DNA of 64,000 nucleotides from positions 3,384,930 through 3,448,929 of the forward strand of contig NC_030389.2 in NCBI RefSeq assembly GCF_001625215.2, given 5' to 3'. Shown one piece after another: positions 1 through 10,312 of the stretch. The notes below the pieces were generated by a model. The model did no database searches, had not been told where the DNA came from, and worked only from the letters and a program-made list of their open reading frames with translations. This DNA is from Daucus carota subsp. sativus. Lineage: Eukaryota > Streptophyta > Magnoliopsida > Apiales > Apiaceae. Within the stretch, counting starts at the first letter, position 1. Every line of letters starts with the position of its first letter. Both the position numbers and the translations under genes were made by a program.

Positions 1-1410
1 CTGTTTTCACTGCTGAGTCGCATTTTCTGTTCCCTGAGTCACGAGTTTGAGTAGTTTTTGCTGCGTTTTTGCTTCAAAACTTGTGAATTCGTTTTCTCTG
101 TAGCCTGTGATTCAGTTTTTCTTTCGGTCGAGTCAGTTGTAGCAAGTGTTTAGAGTAATCTGAGTTCATGTCGATTTGCTGGTTTTATGCGTTTTTGCCG
201 AGTCTGCTCTGCTTTTTTTTTGCTTAATTACTGAGTCATCTCCGAGTCGTTCACTGTTTCTGTCGGGTTTAGTCTTGTTTACCTGGGTTGTTAAAGTTTG
301 GTTTGAGCTTTTGTTCGAGTCTGTTTTGAATCGCAGCATCGAGTCATCTGTCAAGTCGCTTATTAGTGTTTTTAGAGTCCTGTAGTTCTGAGTTTTTGTG
401 TCGAGTCACTGAGTGAAACACCGAGATTAGCTGTTTCCTGAGTTCTGTTTTTGTTTGGATGGCTGAGTCGAGTGTCTAATTCTCGCGTCTGGTAGTATAG
501 TTGTTGAGTTTGTTGGTTTTGTTGAGTTTTATGTGTGCTGTGTACTCCAAGTTCCGAGTCTGTTTTGTAGCTGTCGAGCTCGCGTCACTGAGTCCTGCTA
601 TCTCCTTGCTTTCGTTTATGCAGATTAGTAGAGTGTTAGTCCGAGTTCAGTTGTTTCTCTCCCGAGTCCATTCATTCTGCTGCTGCGTTAGTTTAAAATC
701 AGGGTCCTTTCTTGTTTAGCTAGATTCTTAGTCGAGTATTAAGTCTGGTTGCTGGGTCCTGTTTCAAGTTTTGTTAAAGTTTGAATTGGTTTTCTGCCGA
801 TTATGTTTAGAAGTCGCAGAGTTTAGTTTCCTGAGTTTAGGATTAGATTTGTTGCGTCTGTTTGTCTAGGAGCTACTGTGTCAAGTGATAAGTTTGATTA
901 TTTTAAGTAGTTTTGTTTTTGTTTCCATTTCATTTCGTCAAGTTGCAGCCCTGTTCTTGGTTGTTGGGTTTGTTATTTATGTTTATTCCCCTGCAAGTTC
1001 ATGGTCGAGTACCAGTATTGCTATATATTTTGTTTTATTCGCTGAGTTTACAAGTTTGTTTTTGGTAGAAATAGTGTTGGCCAGTTGAAATTTCAAGTTG
1101 ATTAAGCCACTCTATTTACAGTCTGATATGTGCTTTAGTCCGAGTGATCACGTGCTTAATTAATTTTGAATTATTAATCTTGGTAATTAGTTTCGATTAA
1201 TTAAAGTTAATTAGTTTAGTTTTTTTAAATTAACGTTATAATAAGTAAAATTAGTGTTAAAATTTACCTTCTTCACACCAATTCATTGTTCTAATTCGCC
1301 TAGATTTTAATTAAAGGATTTGCGAAAATTAATTTTTAATCTCTGTGGACGAATCATAAATACTAAAACGAAGATCGTGCGCTTGCGATTTATAAGGTAA
1401 TATTTCTAGC
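1..1410 (+). mobile_element. Truncated LTR of an LTR retrotransposon (probable)
   Basis: No gene is visible. The first 1.1 kb is T-rich and unusually dense in GAGTC/GAGTT words. From about 1340 it reads CTCTGTGGACGAATC, then GATCGTGCGCTTGCGATTT. This resembles the 'ctgtgg...cgtgcacttgcg' tract of many plant Ty3/gypsy and Ty1/copia LTRs. Sequence matching the PPR duplicon (paralogous to about 24,886) begins right after 1410, so the LTR edge lies near 1408-1414. The other end is outside the window. Superfamily is not decided. Confidence 0.45.
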
Positions 1411-2400
1411 ACATCAAATGACAGGAGACAAAAAACAGCTTGGTAGCTCTTTTTGCCTTGGCTGAAATCATGGCCCAGTGTCACTTCTCTGCTTGTTACC
1501 ATGTCCTCTTTTTACCCATAATTAAACAACTCGAATAATAACTCTTCAAGTTTCTGGATATTTACCTCGAAAAAAAATCATGATCTTCATGATTTGTGAT
1601 ATCCATTTTCCGACAGTATCTTAGTTGGAGTTTTTGTAGGCATCCGTGCTTGCCTTATCCTGCGAGACCACGAACCAATGCTGCCATCCAACATTATGAT
1701 AAATTTGTTATGACTCGTGAGTCTGTGACATGATTTATGCGGAACCAGCCCATGGCTGGGGTGGGCTGCAGCCCGGGTGGTTTCAAAAATTACTAAAAAT
1801 TTTATACATAACTTCAGTCCAAACTGTTAAACAGCCCAGGTGAAAAAGAGAGAAAGGGACCACATGAAGCAAAGTTTCATCTGTCCCTCCTGTTAATGCT
1901 TACTCCTAGCTAGAATAACTTGAGCCCCTGCAATTTCTTTATAACTTGAAAACTATGATTCTTATTTAATATAATATTTTATGTATGAGAGCGGTTGAAC
2001 ATATTTCTTCTTTAAATATGGTGCAGTAATCACTAAACACATGATTATTTTATTCTAAAAAAATTGATTTCTAAAAAATAAAAAGTTTTACTTCTCATAA
2101 TATAAAATCTTTAGTTCACATGAAGATGACAGACTAAGCCAGAACATAAGGCCTTGACTTGAAGTGAAAACATATGATACCATATACAGACATCAAGTCT
2201 GAGTAATCTTGAAATCAGATACGAAACATGGTGATTCTGCATTTTTTCAGAGAAACAGAGGCATGGATCATGGTGAAAGACACACTTGTGTCCACACTGT
2301 ACATGTTGACCAACCAAGATTCCTAATTAGTTAAACTGGAGTTATTCATCATTGTTTTTGTCACTTTCTTACCAACATAGAGCAACACATGTCTCGGTGG
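1411..2400 (+). repeat. Flank of a fourth, otherwise missing PPR duplicon
   Basis: This stretch is closely similar to 24,886-25,470, the far downstream flank of the third PPR gene. They share the AATGACAGGAGACAAAAAAC start, the ATCCAACATTATGATAAATT segment and the AGCAACACATGT end. It implies another PPR unit once lay to the left. It carries a private insertion at 1733-2117. Confidence 0.7.
1733..2117. mobile_element. Insertion flanked by ACATG, absent from paralogue
   Basis: Relative to the paralogous flank at about 25,190, which reads straight from GTCTGTGACC into ATGAAGATGAC, this copy has about 385 extra bases. They are bounded by ACATG at 1728-1732 and 2118-2122, which looks like a 5-bp target duplication. 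No clear terminal inverted repeat or coding potential is visible, so the element class is unknown. Confidence 0.4.
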
Positions 2401-3320
2401 CATCCCGGGCAAAAATATTAAAAATATAATAATAATAAAAATAAAAATGATTTATAGATAACTTATAGAGTATCATAAGATTAAAAACATAGTAATACAA
2501 ATAAAAGTGATTTACAGATAACTTATGCTATAAAATTAATTTTTAAAAAGGTTTAATATACTGAAGAAAGTATCATAGATAAATATTTTTCGATTTAAAA
2601 TCAAATATGATTTAAAATCTGAATTTTAAGCCTAAACAAATAGACTCCTGTCACCCAACAATCGCGACAACATAAAGGAACAAAAATCTCACTTTATCTT
2701 CATTATAATTTCTTGTAATAATGTAGCTTAACTAACTTCTAACTTAAAGTTAGTTTCTTGCAATTTCTAACTTTAAACCACTTCTAACTTATACAAACAA
2801 ACATTTTTCACCTTAAAGTCGAAAATGATTTAAATTTCACGTTTTAAGCCCAAACAAAAAGGCTCTAACGGTATTTCTTTATCTTTTGAGTTGTTCCGTC
2901 GGATCGGTCGCTCAAGATCTTTGGTCTCTATCCGGACCCGATGAAAGAAATGGGATCACTTCTTATGCACTCGTTGAGAATGATTCTGATCCTCGCGGAA
3001 AGAAAAAGATTGCAGTCAGTTTGATAATGATCGAGTGACACCAAGGAATCCCTTAGATATGATCCAAAACGGTGTAAACTGAGAGTTTAAAATATTTATT
3101 TGAATAATTTTTATTTATTAATGATATGTGAGTTATTAAAAATATAATAATAAAGAAAGTGATTTGTGGATAAGTTTCGAGATTCATCTTCTTTTTCACA
3201 TTTTAAAGGTCTTATTTATAATATAATATTCAGAGACATTATAATTTAAATAATCACCCTATAATATTATGTATTGTTTTTATACATAATCCAAATATAA
3301 ACTTAAAAGCGGATTTAGAT
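2400..3320. other. Gene-free AT-rich spacer with dispersed repeats
   Basis: No gene is supported. Pieces near 2430-2530 and 3070-3180 (aaactgagagtttaaaatat, then gagttattaaaaatataata) recur at about 26,390-26,600, 27,220-27,840 and 40,440-40,560. They look like a decayed non-autonomous repeat family of unknown class. Confidence 0.45.
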
Positions 3321-3362
3321 TTGTTCATACAGCCCTTTCTTAGCTATGATGTGGTGGGTTGT

Positions 3363-3387
3363 GGGGGGGGGGGGGGGGGGGGGGGGG
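3363..3387 (+). repeat. G25 homopolymer upstream of the first PPR gene
   Basis: Twenty-five consecutive G residues end 56 bases before the likely ATG at 3444. The equivalent upstream region of the second PPR gene aligns from 'gcaaaaaagagaaag' and has no such tract. It may fold as a G-quadruplex and its length is probably unstable. Confidence 0.85.
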
Positions 3388-3443
3388 CATGCAAAAAAGA
3401 GAAAGTAAACTTGCGAAAAGGGGAAAGTGAGAGAGTGAGAAGG

Positions 3444-5318
3444 ATGATGTCGAGGATGAGAAGCGCTTTCACTGCTTGCTTCACTTCAAACGCTATTCAT
3501 GACAAGGGCTTTCTTGGATTTCTCAGACACGGTACTCCTGCTCTTACCACTACTAGTTCTTGTTGTCGTGTTATTGCATTGCTTCGATTGCATTCACTTT
3601 CTCAATCCCCCACTTGCCCTAACCCTAATCACATTCCCAATCATCTTACAAAACTTCAACAATTACTTTTGGAGAAATCTAGAGTTGGTTTTGATAAGCC
3701 TGATGACGCTCTTCGAGTGTTCGATAAAATGCACCGTATGAAGCCTCTGCCTAGTGTTGTCGACTTTACTCAACTCTTGGCCGCCCTTGTCAAGACGAAA
3801 CATTACTCCGTGGCTGTCTCCGTCTTTTCAAAGATGTGCTCTTTTGGCATTCCTGTTAATATAGTTACTTATAGTACTGTTATCAACTGTTGTTGCCATT
3901 TGAAGCACATTGATTATGCCTTTGCGCTGTTGGCTGCCATCTTTAAGCGTGGTTTCATCCCTACTATCGTTACATACACAACTCTTGTTAGGGGGCTCGT
4001 TTCCCAGGACAAGTTTCTCGAGGCTGAGCTTATGTTCTCTTACCTTCTCCAGCACAATCAAATTGAGCCTGATGCAGTTAGCTTTAACACCATTATTGAC
4101 GGCCTCTGCAAAACAGGCAACACTTCCCAGGCTATGAGGTTGCTTAGGTACATGGAGAAGAAAGGTTGTATGCCGTGCGTAGTAACTTACAACACTATTA
4201 TTGATAGTTTGTCCAAAGACAGATTAGTCGATGATGCTTTGGGTCTTCTTGCTGAAATGAGTGACAAAGGCATTCAACCAAGTGTTGTAACCTATAACTC
4301 GTTAATTCATGGTATTTGCAACCTCGATCGGTGGGACGATATTAGCAAATTGTTCAGAGATATGGACAGACACAAAATTTCTCCAAATATGCATACCTAC
4401 AGTATATTGGTTGATGCACATGCCAGAGATGGAAAGGTCAAAGATGCTGAGTATCTGATAGAGTTAATGATTCGAAGAGGCCAACATCCTGATGTAGTCA
4501 CGTATAGTGCACTCATGGATGGATACTGCTTGCGGGGAGAATTGGATAAAGCGTTAGTGGTGCTCAGTACCATGATAAGTAAGGGGATTTTGCCTGACAC
4601 TCAGACCTATACTATATTGATCAATGGTTATTGTAAGAAGATGAAAGTAGACACGGCAATAACTCTCTTAGAAGAAATGCCCATGAAAGGTTTAACACCT
4701 ACAGTTGAAACGTACAGTACTATTTTGGATGGCTTATTTCGTACGCGTAGGCTTGATGAAGCACATATGTTTTATAGGAAGATGTTAAACCAAGGTGTTA
4801 AACTGAATATAGTGACCTGCAGGATCTTGTTGCATGGACTTTGCTGCAATGGACTTGCTGGTGAAGCAATGTCCGTGTTTCATGACATGGAGTCATGTGG
4901 CTTACTTCCTGATATACACATTTATAATATTCTGATTCATGGATTGTTCAAGGACGGCAAGGTTGACGAGGCCAGAAGCCTTTTTCATAATCTTCGTTTG
5001 AAGGGTTTACGGCCTGGGGTCATATCTTACACCATTATGATCCAAGGATTCTGTCAAGAGGGGTTGCTGGAAGAAGCATATAAAATACTTTTGGAAATGG
5101 AAGAAAACAATTGCTTGCCTAATGAAGTTACATACAACACTCTTATCCGTGGATGCTTTAAGAATAAGATGTATGATGGAGCTTGTGTACTTATAGATGA
5201 GATGTGTGCTCATGGTTTCAAAGCAGATGCCTCTACCACCTCCATGCTATTCGATTTGCTGCAATCGAAGGAGCAGGACCCCGCACTCCTTGCTATGCAG
5301 AAGAAGTTCATGCCTTGA
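3444..5318 (+). CDS. Rf-like P-class pentatricopeptide repeat protein, copy 1
   Basis: An intronless gene for 624 residues, starting at the ATG at 3444 (a second ATG follows at 3447). The longer open frame from 3321 has no ATG and reads through the G25 tract as polyglycine, so it was not used. Residues 1-80 are Ser/Arg/Leu-rich and acid-poor, consistent with an organellar, probably mitochondrial, presequence. Fourteen 35-36-residue PPR motifs run from about 105 to 595; motif 3 has 36. A 29-residue tail ending in KKFMP follows. Length, lack of introns and clustering match Restorer-of-fertility-like (RFL) PPR proteins, which bind organellar RNA and trigger its processing or block its expression. 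The target cannot be read from this sequence. Confidence 0.9.
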   Translation: MMSRMRSAFTACFTSNAIHDKGFLGFLRHGTPALTTTSSCCRVIALLRLHSLSQSPTCPNPNHIPNHLTKLQQLLLEKSRVGFDKPDDALRVFDKMHRMKPLPSVVDFTQLLAALVKTKHYSVAVSVFSKMCSFGIPVNIVTYSTVINCCCHLKHIDYAFALLAAIFKRGFIPTIVTYTTLVRGLVSQDKFLEAELMFSYLLQHNQIEPDAVSFNTIIDGLCKTGNTSQAMRLLRYMEKKGCMPCVVTYNTIIDSLSKDRLVDDALGLLAEMSDKGIQPSVVTYNSLIHGICNLDRWDDISKLFRDMDRHKISPNMHTYSILVDAHARDGKVKDAEYLIELMIRRGQHPDVVTYSALMDGYCLRGELDKALVVLSTMISKGILPDTQTYTILINGYCKKMKVDTAITLLEEMPMKGLTPTVETYSTILDGLFRTRRLDEAHMFYRKMLNQGVKLNIVTCRILLHGLCCNGLAGEAMSVFHDMESCGLLPDIHIYNILIHGLFKDGKVDEARSLFHNLRLKGLRPGVISYTIMIQGFCQEGLLEEAYKILLEMEENNCLPNEVTYNTLIRGCFKNKMYDGACVLIDEMCAHGFKADASTTSMLFDLLQSKEQDPALLAMQKKFMP

Positions 5319-6190
5319 GTACAGCAATGATAGAGTTTATTAAGGTACAAAATACTTTTAAATTGACAGAACTTTGTAATAGTTTGCTACAAAATTTTAA
5401 ATCAATTGCAGTTGTGATATTGGAGTTGATAAAATATTTAATTTTGTTAAATATGTACTGGGGAAATGGTGGCCTTGTTGTAACTATTGTTGTATAAACC
5501 TATCTGTAACTATTGTTGTAAAATATAAAAACAATTCTGAGACAATGAGAAAGGCTGTCACTATATCCTTTTTTACGCCCTAGAGTCATATCCTACAACT
5601 TTATGATCAATCAACTACTGGAAGAAGCATATAAAATGCTTTTGGAAATGAAAGAAAATAATTGCTTGTCTAGTGAAGTTACATACAACACTCTTATAAG
5701 TGGCTGCTATAAGAATAAGATGTATGATGGAAGTTGTGTGCTTATAGATGAGACGTTTGCTCATTGTTTTTCTGCAGATGCCTCTACCACCTTCATGCTA
5801 TTCGATTTGCTGCAATGAAAAGAGCAGAAACCCGGTCTCCTTGCCTTGCACAAGAAGTTCATGCCTTGACTACATCAAGGAAAGAGTTTTGTAAGCTACA
5901 AAGTACTTCTAAATCGCTATAACTTTATAATTGTTTGCTACGAAATTTGAAGGCAATAAAAATTTGAAGTAAACCTTTTGCCTTTATCTTCAGTGCTAAA
6001 CATAAAGGCTAACATATCTGTGCTTTTATTATCCTGAGACTCTGCGAGACCATGTATTAGTGCTACAATCCAACATTATGAAAATTGTTATGACTCAGTG
6101 ATTCAGTCTTTCAGTAAAGCCTTGAAGCGAAAACATATATTACTCTGAATATTGTTGAAATGTGGTATGAAAAATTGTGATTTAACATAA
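5319..6190 (+). repeat. Shared PPR-unit downstream flank, copy 1
   Basis: The sequence after the stop matches the flanks of the other two PPR genes (from 13172 and 21430), including the TTTATTAAGGTACAAAATAC segment. At about 5567-5575 it jumps from 'gtcactatatcc' to 'ttttttacgccctagagtc', so the roughly 1.1 kb seen in copy 2 is deleted here. It contains the PPR relic at 5575-5865. Confidence 0.75.
5575..5865 (+). pseudogene. PPR C-terminal relic, copy 1
   Basis: This encodes remains of the last two PPR motifs (LLEEAYKMLLEMKENNCLS, then CVLIDETFAHCFSADASTT) and the LLQ tail. An in-frame stop follows the glutamine at about 5817. The matching regions downstream of copies 2 and 3 keep more of the same relic. 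It is too short and lacks upstream motifs, so it is not functional. Confidence 0.8.
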
Positions 6191-6860
6191 AATAGATTTT
6201 AACAGCATAAAATTATGTGTTTGTGAGTATTATAACAGGATCATTCAGTACATTTTTCAACTTATAAGCTAAACCAAACAGATTTTCCACTCTTGTCATC
6301 TAGAATAGATCATTAATTATATAATATCGCCATACCTTGAATGCATAAACGGAACCGAGGGTGTCTACTACTGTTATAACAAGATTTAACATTCTATTAA
6401 CGCCGACTATATCAAAATTCTGGTTCCAAAACTAAACCAGAAGTACAAAATCAGAATATCAGAAGCAGCCTCTGATAACTTACTCCACCATTATACATGG
6501 AAGTAGTCTCGTCAACAGGAAATCTGAAGAAGCACTTATTCTGATATAAAGCAGGCGTGCTAGCGGTTTCTCTGCAGATGTATCCCAAAATCCACGGGAC
6601 TTGACCTTTTTTCAACAGAAGGAATGGTATCATCTGTCCTTGCTTTCTGTAAATGGTGTTTACTCTACGTACTGAAATTAATGGCTTAATATTGAGTAAA
6701 TCTGCTTCATCATATCACTCTTCACTCCCACATGAATACGTCTCCCTAACATATTATTACTGCTCAAATATGCTTGAAAGTTAGTAATCTTACGGTAACA
6801 TCTATGAAACATCTCATCCGTTTAATGATAGAGTGAGAATGTACCTGCTTGATGTGCTGC
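6190..6860. other. Spacer, no recognisable gene
   Basis: A 60-codon minus-strand open frame (6451-6633) contains RFPVDETTSMYNGG, but I recognise no family and see no splice or promoter context. The stretch may hold a decayed gene fragment. Confidence 0.3.
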
Positions 6861-6950
6861 TATTAGCTTAGTCAATTGATCATCATCAACAAACTTATCC
6901 GATGTTATTAGCTCAGCCAATTGATCATCATCAACAAACTTATCCGATGC
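6861..6950. repeat. 45-bp tandem duplication
   Basis: Two copies of a 45-base unit (6861-6905 and 6906-6950) share AATTGATCATCATCAACAAA and differ at a few bases. It lies just left of the MULE at 7008. Confidence 0.85.
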
Positions 6951-7338
6951 ATATATTTATTAATAGTGGAAAATGGAATTGATTTATAAGGTAGATATTT
7001 ATATATTGGGCAAATTAATTTTAACGAAATTATTAACAATTTTTTTTTCTAGGTTCCTGATCTATAAATAAAAATAGATAAGTAATTGAACTTTTGAATT
7101 TTTTCTATCAAAGTTTTAAATTTTTATGAACGTCCATTTTGCTGATGTGGCAAGTTTAAAAATAAATCGAAAATACATGTATTCCGTGTAAGCAGCCTCA
7201 TCCCCTACAACTCACCCTTCAACTCACCATTCTTCCCCATTTCTCCTCTCTCTCCCTCCTACTTCATTTTTCACGACCGCTGCCAACCGGAAAGTTTCCA
7301 GCGGTCTGACGCCTCCCCCCCCCTCCCCCTACTCCGCC

Positions 7339-7533
7339 ATGATCAGCGGTTTTGCCGTCCCTCGATACCATTACCCACATCAACCTCACCAAAATCACAA
7401 CAGAAAACTCATCTCCCTCCCTGCTGTATTCTCCCCTCCTTCGGCACTTTCTTCCTCCGCGAGAAGCCTATCGTCGCAGTCGACGGTGGCTCCCGCGCCT
7501 CCCTCCTTCATGTTTTTCCTTTCCTTTTTCTAA
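7339..7533 (+). pseudogene. Captured gene-like fragment inside the MULE
   Basis: An ATG at 7339 opens 64 codons rich in Ser, Pro, Ala, His and Arg with few acidic residues (MISGFAVPRYHYPHQ start). A CT-rich leader precedes it. The composition resembles a plastid or mitochondrial transit peptide, as expected if the MULE captured the first exon of an organelle-targeted gene. The parent gene is not in this window and was not identified. An overlapping frame at 7352-7618 is also open, so the reading frame is uncertain. Confidence 0.35.
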
Positions 7534-7698
7534 TACTGATCATTTCTACCCCCGATCTTCCCCTTCTTTCCAACACAACTTAACTTCACAAATTCATCGA
7601 TACTTTGATCACATATGAATTCTATTCAATTTAAATCCTTAGCCCTAGCCTGTTCAGATTTGGAGAAAACAAAATTCTGTTGTGATGAATCAACTATT

Positions 7699-7808
7699 AT
7701 TATTTCAGTTTTATTTTTTTTGTTTGTCATGTAAGTATTGACTAACGGATGTTATTGTTTCAGTTTTATTTTTTTTGTTTGTCATGTAAGTATTGACTAA
7801 CGGATGTT
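7699..7808. repeat. 55-bp tandem duplication in the MULE
   Basis: Two 55-base units (7699-7753 and 7754-7808) differ at one base. Both contain GTCATGTAAGTATTGACTAA and end in CGGATGTT. Confidence 0.9.
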
Positions 7809-7951
7809 AGTTGACTTTTAACGGACGGATCCCAATGAAAAGTTTGAAAGTTTAAGGATCGTATTATTAAAAAAAAAAAAAATAGGATAGGATCTAGATA
7901 ATAAACAACCTATATTTAAAGGACGTTAGAATTAATTACCCTTTATATATT

Positions 7952-9051
7952 TGACACGTTTTGACATGTGAAATATTTTTACCCATAACAATAATATTTG
8001 AATGCATTTATTATAAAGTTTTAATATATTAAATTTTGACAAAAATTTAAATTTAAATTTTCTCAATTTTTCAAAATATATAATAAAATTTTCTGATAAA
8101 AATAAAATTTCAAAAATTTGTCCACCATATAAGATTAAATCCACTCTAATCTAGGTTAAATATCACTTTTCTAAGTATAAATATATAATTATAATAAGAT
8201 GAATAATATAAAATCAACATAAGTTAGTATCCAATATGACTAATTTTTACAAATTTATAATTTTATGATATACTTTATTAAAGTTAATAATTTATATTAT
8301 TTCATAAATAATTTAAGTGCTTACAGAATTTTTAAAATATGACTATAAAGACCAATTACGTAGATACAAATGAAATTGTGCGTACTTCTATGTATAAATA
8401 CCAATTAAATTATGAAAATAATGTAATTTTATATGTACTTTTATTATTCTCTTTTTAATTTTTATTATTTCATATTGTAGTATGATTTATTAATAATAGT
8501 TTTACATTTATTTTTCATTCATACCATAAATTAATATAGATTTATATTTGATTAATTAATTAATTAATTAAATATAAAATATATATAATATTTATTTATT
8601 AATTTTAAAACATTTTAAATTTTCGCAAATTCTTGCAAACAGTGATGACAAAGCAAACATATACAATATAAATTCAGTAATTAGGATAAAATTAAATCTA
8701 GATTGTTAAGATTTTGGATTTTGAAATTGAGAATAGAGATTTCATTTGGTGTTTTTCAAACCGATAATCTATTCTTATTCAATAATTCATGTTATAAATT
8801 TTTATATATAATGTTGAAATGATCTGTACTTCAATTTTTATTTTAATAATATCATTTTAATTAAATAATAATTAATCAATTCGTAATACAGGTATAATGT
8901 TATTTTAAAAATGACTAACATTTTCTTATAACTAATCAAAACGACCCCTTCTTGGTATGATATGAGGGGGAGATACGAAAATGTGAAAGTAAAAATTATT
9001 ATTTTTGAAATTTTTTTTTTGTGAAAAATAATATCAATCATATAATTTAAT
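7952..9051. other. Very AT-rich spacer, nothing recognised
   Basis: Long A/T runs and short open frames made of Lys, Ile, Phe and Tyr codons. No gene or intact mobile element is visible. Confidence 0.5.
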
Positions 9052-9664
9052 TGTGACAATCCAGGTCAAATTCCGAGTTTTTTTCGAAAATTCGGTCAAG
9101 TCCCGAATCTCGAAATGCGAAAAATAAGCCGAAATAAACTGGCTCAATTGCAACAACTTGGGTAATCCACAACAACTTGGGTAATCCACAAGCCCACCAC
9201 AGGCCCCCAAAAGATCATAATTTGTTGGGGCAATTAATAGTAGTACTTATGCTTATAAATTGAACTAAAGTCTCCACACTTCTCGATGTGGGACTGGGGT
9301 GTTACAAACTCCCCCATTTAAATTCCTAACCTCCTAGTCAGGCCGAAACGGATAGCCCATAGGCCCAGATCGAAACTCTCTAGCCATTGTCCTCAGGCAA
9401 CTTGACTAATCAAGCTTTCGAGAGCCTGCTCTAAATACCATATGTGACAACCCGGGTCAAATCCCGAATCTTTTTCGAAAATTCGGGTCAAGTCCCGAAT
9501 CTCGAATCCGAAAATAAGCCGAAAATTGCAACAACTTGGGTAATCCACAAGCCCACCACAGGCCCCCAAAAGATCATGATTTGTTGGTGCAATTAGTAGT
9601 AGTACTTATGCTTATAAACTCAACTAAAGTCTTCACACTTCTCGATGTGGGACTGGGTGTTACA
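9052..9664 (-). mobile_element. Complete TRIM retrotransposon
   Basis: Two direct LTRs (9052-9306 and 9443-9664) both begin TGTGACAA and end GTTACA on the + strand. The left one is longer because of an internal repeat of CAACTTGGGTAATCCAC. The 136-bp interior is non-coding. On the minus strand, TGGTATTTAGAGC lies two bases from the LTR at 9443. This is close to the initiator-tRNA-Met primer-binding consensus TGGTATCAGAGC. A polypurine tract, AAATGGGGGAGTTT, abuts the other LTR at 9307-9320. Together these define a terminal-repeat retrotransposon in miniature. The flanking 5-mers (ttaat / tttat) match only imperfectly. Confidence 0.85.
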
Positions 9665-10312
9665 TTTATTTAAATAAAAAAATATTAATGATTTTTAGCA
9701 TGAGATCAAATGGCTTAAAAATGTATGCAAAAAATTCAAACGACTTATATTTGAATAGTAAACTATGATTACTATCTGAAGTTAAAAATTACTCTGTTCC
9801 TCTAGGTTGTTTATGTTAATTGTTTGCATGTATTTTGAGACTCGTATAAAATATAATTTCTTTATATGTTTTTCAAAAAAATTGAATAAAAATTCAAATA
9901 TCAAACTTTTATTTAGGGAAAAAGAATTTAAAAATATATATTAGAGGCCATTTGGTTCACATGTAAATATCCCTCAAATATTCTTAGAAAATATGTAAGT
10001 GATCGTTTGGTTGACAGTAAGTTACTGGCTATGTTAAATGTCTGGGAACTGACCATCCATCAAGTTGTTTGATTATTATTTTTATCGAGAAATGATATTT
10101 ATCATTTAATTATTATAAAAGACAATATGATTATGAAAATATATTATCTAAATAGTTAAAATACAAACAAATAATATGCATGTAATGTCCAAACATATGA
10201 ATCAAACAAGTTTGTGTTACTTCCCAAGCGAAGATAGGAAGCAGAAGTTATTACAAGAAATTACTTCCATGATGATACCAAACAAATGCTAAAATTAAAA
10301 TTGTTTGTTTGA
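9665..10312. other. AT-rich spacer, possible decayed element
   Basis: No gene. The 'tttggttcacatg' phrase near 9953 and 'cccaaccaaacacat' near 10,792 may be ends of an older element in which the MITE at 10,313 is nested. Not proven. Confidence 0.3.

Larger units (their letters stand above)
7008..7941. mobile_element. Non-autonomous Mutator-like element, Pack-MULE candidate
   Basis: The ends are GGGCAAATTAATTTTAACG on the left and CGTTAGAATTAATTACCC on the right, which are inverted repeats with one gap. Weaker inverted similarity extends inward for roughly 100 bases. A perfect 10-bp direct repeat TTTATATATT flanks it (6998-7007 and 7942-7951), in the 8-11-bp size range of Mutator target duplications. 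No transposase is present. The interior at about 7190-7640 is pyrimidine- and GC-rich, gene-like DNA unlike its AT-rich surroundings. Confidence 0.75.

Noticed and set aside
3321..3443. N-terminal extension of PPR copy 1 with a polyglycine run
   Set aside because: It has no ATG (the frame opens at TTG), the glycines are only the G25 tract, and the other copies start at the equivalent of 3444.
3600..3640. Telomere-like CCCTAACCCTAATC
   Set aside because: It is part of the PPR coding sequence (CPNPNH) and present in all three genes; no array of repeats.
3828..5213. Antisense and shifted open frames within the PPR genes
   Set aside because: They mirror the PPR frame, recur in all three paralogues only because the sense gene is conserved, and show no family match.
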